A stretch of DNA of 6,146 nucleotides from Actinomycetes bacterium (GTDB taxonomy: Bacteria; Actinomycetota; Coriobacteriia; Anaerosomatales; Anaerosomataceae): positions 1 through 6,146 of the forward strand of contig JAJZRZ010000053.1 in the NCBI GenBank assembly GCA_021850085.1. Direction: 5' to 3'. Shown here piece after piece: positions 5,635 through 6,146 of this stretch. Numbering within the stretch: the stretch's first letter is position 1; the number at the start of each line of letters is the position of its first letter. Position numbers and translations under genes: made by a program. The notes under the pieces are model-generated. The model did no database searches and was not told the DNA's origin. It saw only the letters and a program-made list of their open reading frames with translations.

Positions 5635-5641
5635 CGGCGCG

Positions 5642-5890
5642 ATGGATGAGACCAAGCCCCCCGTTCGGATCGACCCGGACCTGGAGGCGCCCGGTCGCGG
5701 GCACGTCACGGCACCTCCGCCCGAGGAGTTCACCAATCCGCCGGGCGTGGGCGGCAAGGCGTGCGAGCCGCAGGCGACGCCTGAAGCCGAGCCCTGCGAT
5801 CCCTCGGAGATCGAGGACCTCGTCCTCGAGGAATCCCTGCCCGGAACCGGCATCAAAGGCTACGAGGGTGAAGAGGTCGGCGGCGGATAG
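5642..5890 (+). CDS. Small acidic, proline-rich protein ending in Gly-Gly-Gly, function unknown
   Basis: An 82-residue protein I do not recognise. It has 14 Pro, 14 Glu and 5 Asp against 3 Lys and 2 Arg, so it is strongly acidic and probably disordered. There is no signal peptide or membrane helix. Two Cys (41, 52) lie in similar Cys-Glu/Asp-Pro settings (CEPQ, CDPS). The only segment likely to be helical is SEIEDLVLEESL (55-66), followed by GTGIKGYEGEEVGGG at the C-terminus. The acidic, disordered body and glycine tail recall prokaryotic ubiquitin-like proteins, but the diagnostic Pup C-terminus is absent, so I make no such assignment. The ATG at 5642 is chosen because AAGGAG lies 7 nt upstream; third codon positions are mostly G/C as in its neighbours. 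It diverges from the 174-residue gene and converges on the zinc peptidase gene, leaving 38 nt between stops. Confidence 0.72.
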   Translation: MDETKPPVRIDPDLEAPGRGHVTAPPPEEFTNPPGVGGKACEPQATPEAEPCDPSEIEDLVLEESLPGTGIKGYEGEEVGGG

Positions 5891-5928
5891 CTGCACCACC
5901 GGCCGCTGGCCTTCTTCAAGCTGCGACG

Positions 5929-6146
5929 TCAGTCGCGGCGCAGCCCGATGAACTGAAGAAGGTAGAGCACGGAGACGAGCGCCGACGCCACGTAGGTGAG
6001 CGCGGCCGCCGTCAGCACGTTACGGGCGCCACCTTCTTGGCCGGGCACCACCGTTCCCGTTGTCGTCAACGCAGCCATTGCCCGGCGCGAGGCGTCGAAC
6101 TCCACCGGCAGCGTGACGACCTGGAACAGAACCGCGGCCGCGAACA
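5929..6146 (-). CDS. yugP: YugP-like membrane zinc metallopeptidase, C-terminal part only
   Basis: The last 71 codons of a gene that enters from the right edge, read from 6144 down to TGA at 5931-5929; the 5' part is outside the window. The segment begins in a hydrophobic helix (FAAAVLFQVVTLP), followed directly by VEFDASRRA, a signature of the YugP/Zn_peptidase_2 family, then GGARNVLTAAALTYVASAL leading into a last membrane helix and a short basic tail (LRRD). The family are predicted inner-membrane zinc peptidases with an HExxH-type site nearer the N-terminus, which cannot be checked here. Physiological substrates are poorly known. It converges with the small acidic gene, 38 nt between stop codons. 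Confidence 0.88.
   Translation of the reverse strand, partial: FAAAVLFQVVTLPVEFDASRRAMAALTTTGTVVPGQEGGARNVLTAAALTYVASALVSVLYLLQFIGLRRD

Noticed and set aside
4612..5649. Plus-strand open frame of 345 codons over the transporter start and the 174-residue gene
   Set aside because: It overlaps two better supported minus-strand genes with ribosome sites and has no recognisable domain.
5807..5887. Assignment of the small acidic protein as Pup
   Set aside because: The canonical Pup C-terminal helix and GGQ/GGE end are missing, a Pro-Gly break lies where the helix should be, and no proteasome or ligase genes are in view.
5267..5899. Minus-strand open frame of 210 codons over the small acidic gene
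   Set aside because: It is Arg-rich, lacks a ribosome site, and overlaps the 174-residue gene in another frame and the small acidic gene on the other strand; no family resemblance.
5901..5917. Possible terminator between the convergent small acidic and peptidase genes
   Set aside because: The stem is only 4 bp (GGCC-GCT-GGCC) and the following TTCTTC is not a real T-run; too weak to call.
5924..5937. Hairpin GCGAC/GTCGC over the stop codon of the zinc peptidase gene
   Set aside because: A 5-bp stem with a 4-nt loop and no T-tract on either strand; such pairs are frequent in GC-rich DNA.
1..6146. tRNA, rRNA, CRISPR array, insertion sequence or prophage
   Set aside because: No tRNA-like cloverleaf, spaced direct repeats, transposase motifs or terminal repeats were found on reading both strands.

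Overview
The window is strongly GC-rich bacterial DNA, with G/C at most third codon positions. The gene content suggests a high-GC Gram-positive, most likely an actinobacterium of the Coriobacteriia type. The pointers are a secreted cell-wall enzyme built on a CwlO-like coiled coil, a lipoprotein solute receptor, an extended-TTG-start ATPase gene and a YugP-type peptidase. That placement is inference; no rRNA or marker gene is present.

Left part (1-2304, minus strand): an ABC importer operon for a polar amino acid, transcribed right to left as ATPase (1579-2304), lipoprotein binding protein (636-1478) and permease (1-607, cut by the window edge). The binding protein and the gene order both resemble the Campylobacter PEB1 aspartate/glutamate system more than the classical glutamine system, so a second permease gene probably follows beyond position 1. 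The 100-nt spacer between the ATPase and receptor genes holds two GC-rich stem-loops, and the receptor gene has a near-perfect ribosome binding site. This suits a receptor made in excess over the ATPase.

Middle (2305-3482): a divergent control region of about 230 bp, then a plus-strand gene for a secreted protein with a signal peptide, a long coiled coil and a C-terminal RlpA-type double-psi beta-barrel. Its -10-like TAGACT lies 7 nt before the start codon with no ribosome site, which points to a leaderless mRNA.

Right part (3517-6146): a minus-strand transporter of the neurotransmitter:sodium symporter fold whose residues at the sodium-ligand positions are replaced (Lys in TM6, Gly-Ala in TM8). 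Next come a Trp/Arg-rich conserved protein of unknown function (4987-5511, minus), a divergent small acidic Pro-rich protein ending in three glycines (5642-5890, plus), and the C-terminal end of a YugP-like membrane zinc peptidase (5929-6146, minus). I see no mobile element, CRISPR array, tRNA or rRNA. The most interesting items are the atypical transporter, the uncharacterised 174-residue protein and the RlpA/coiled-coil architecture.
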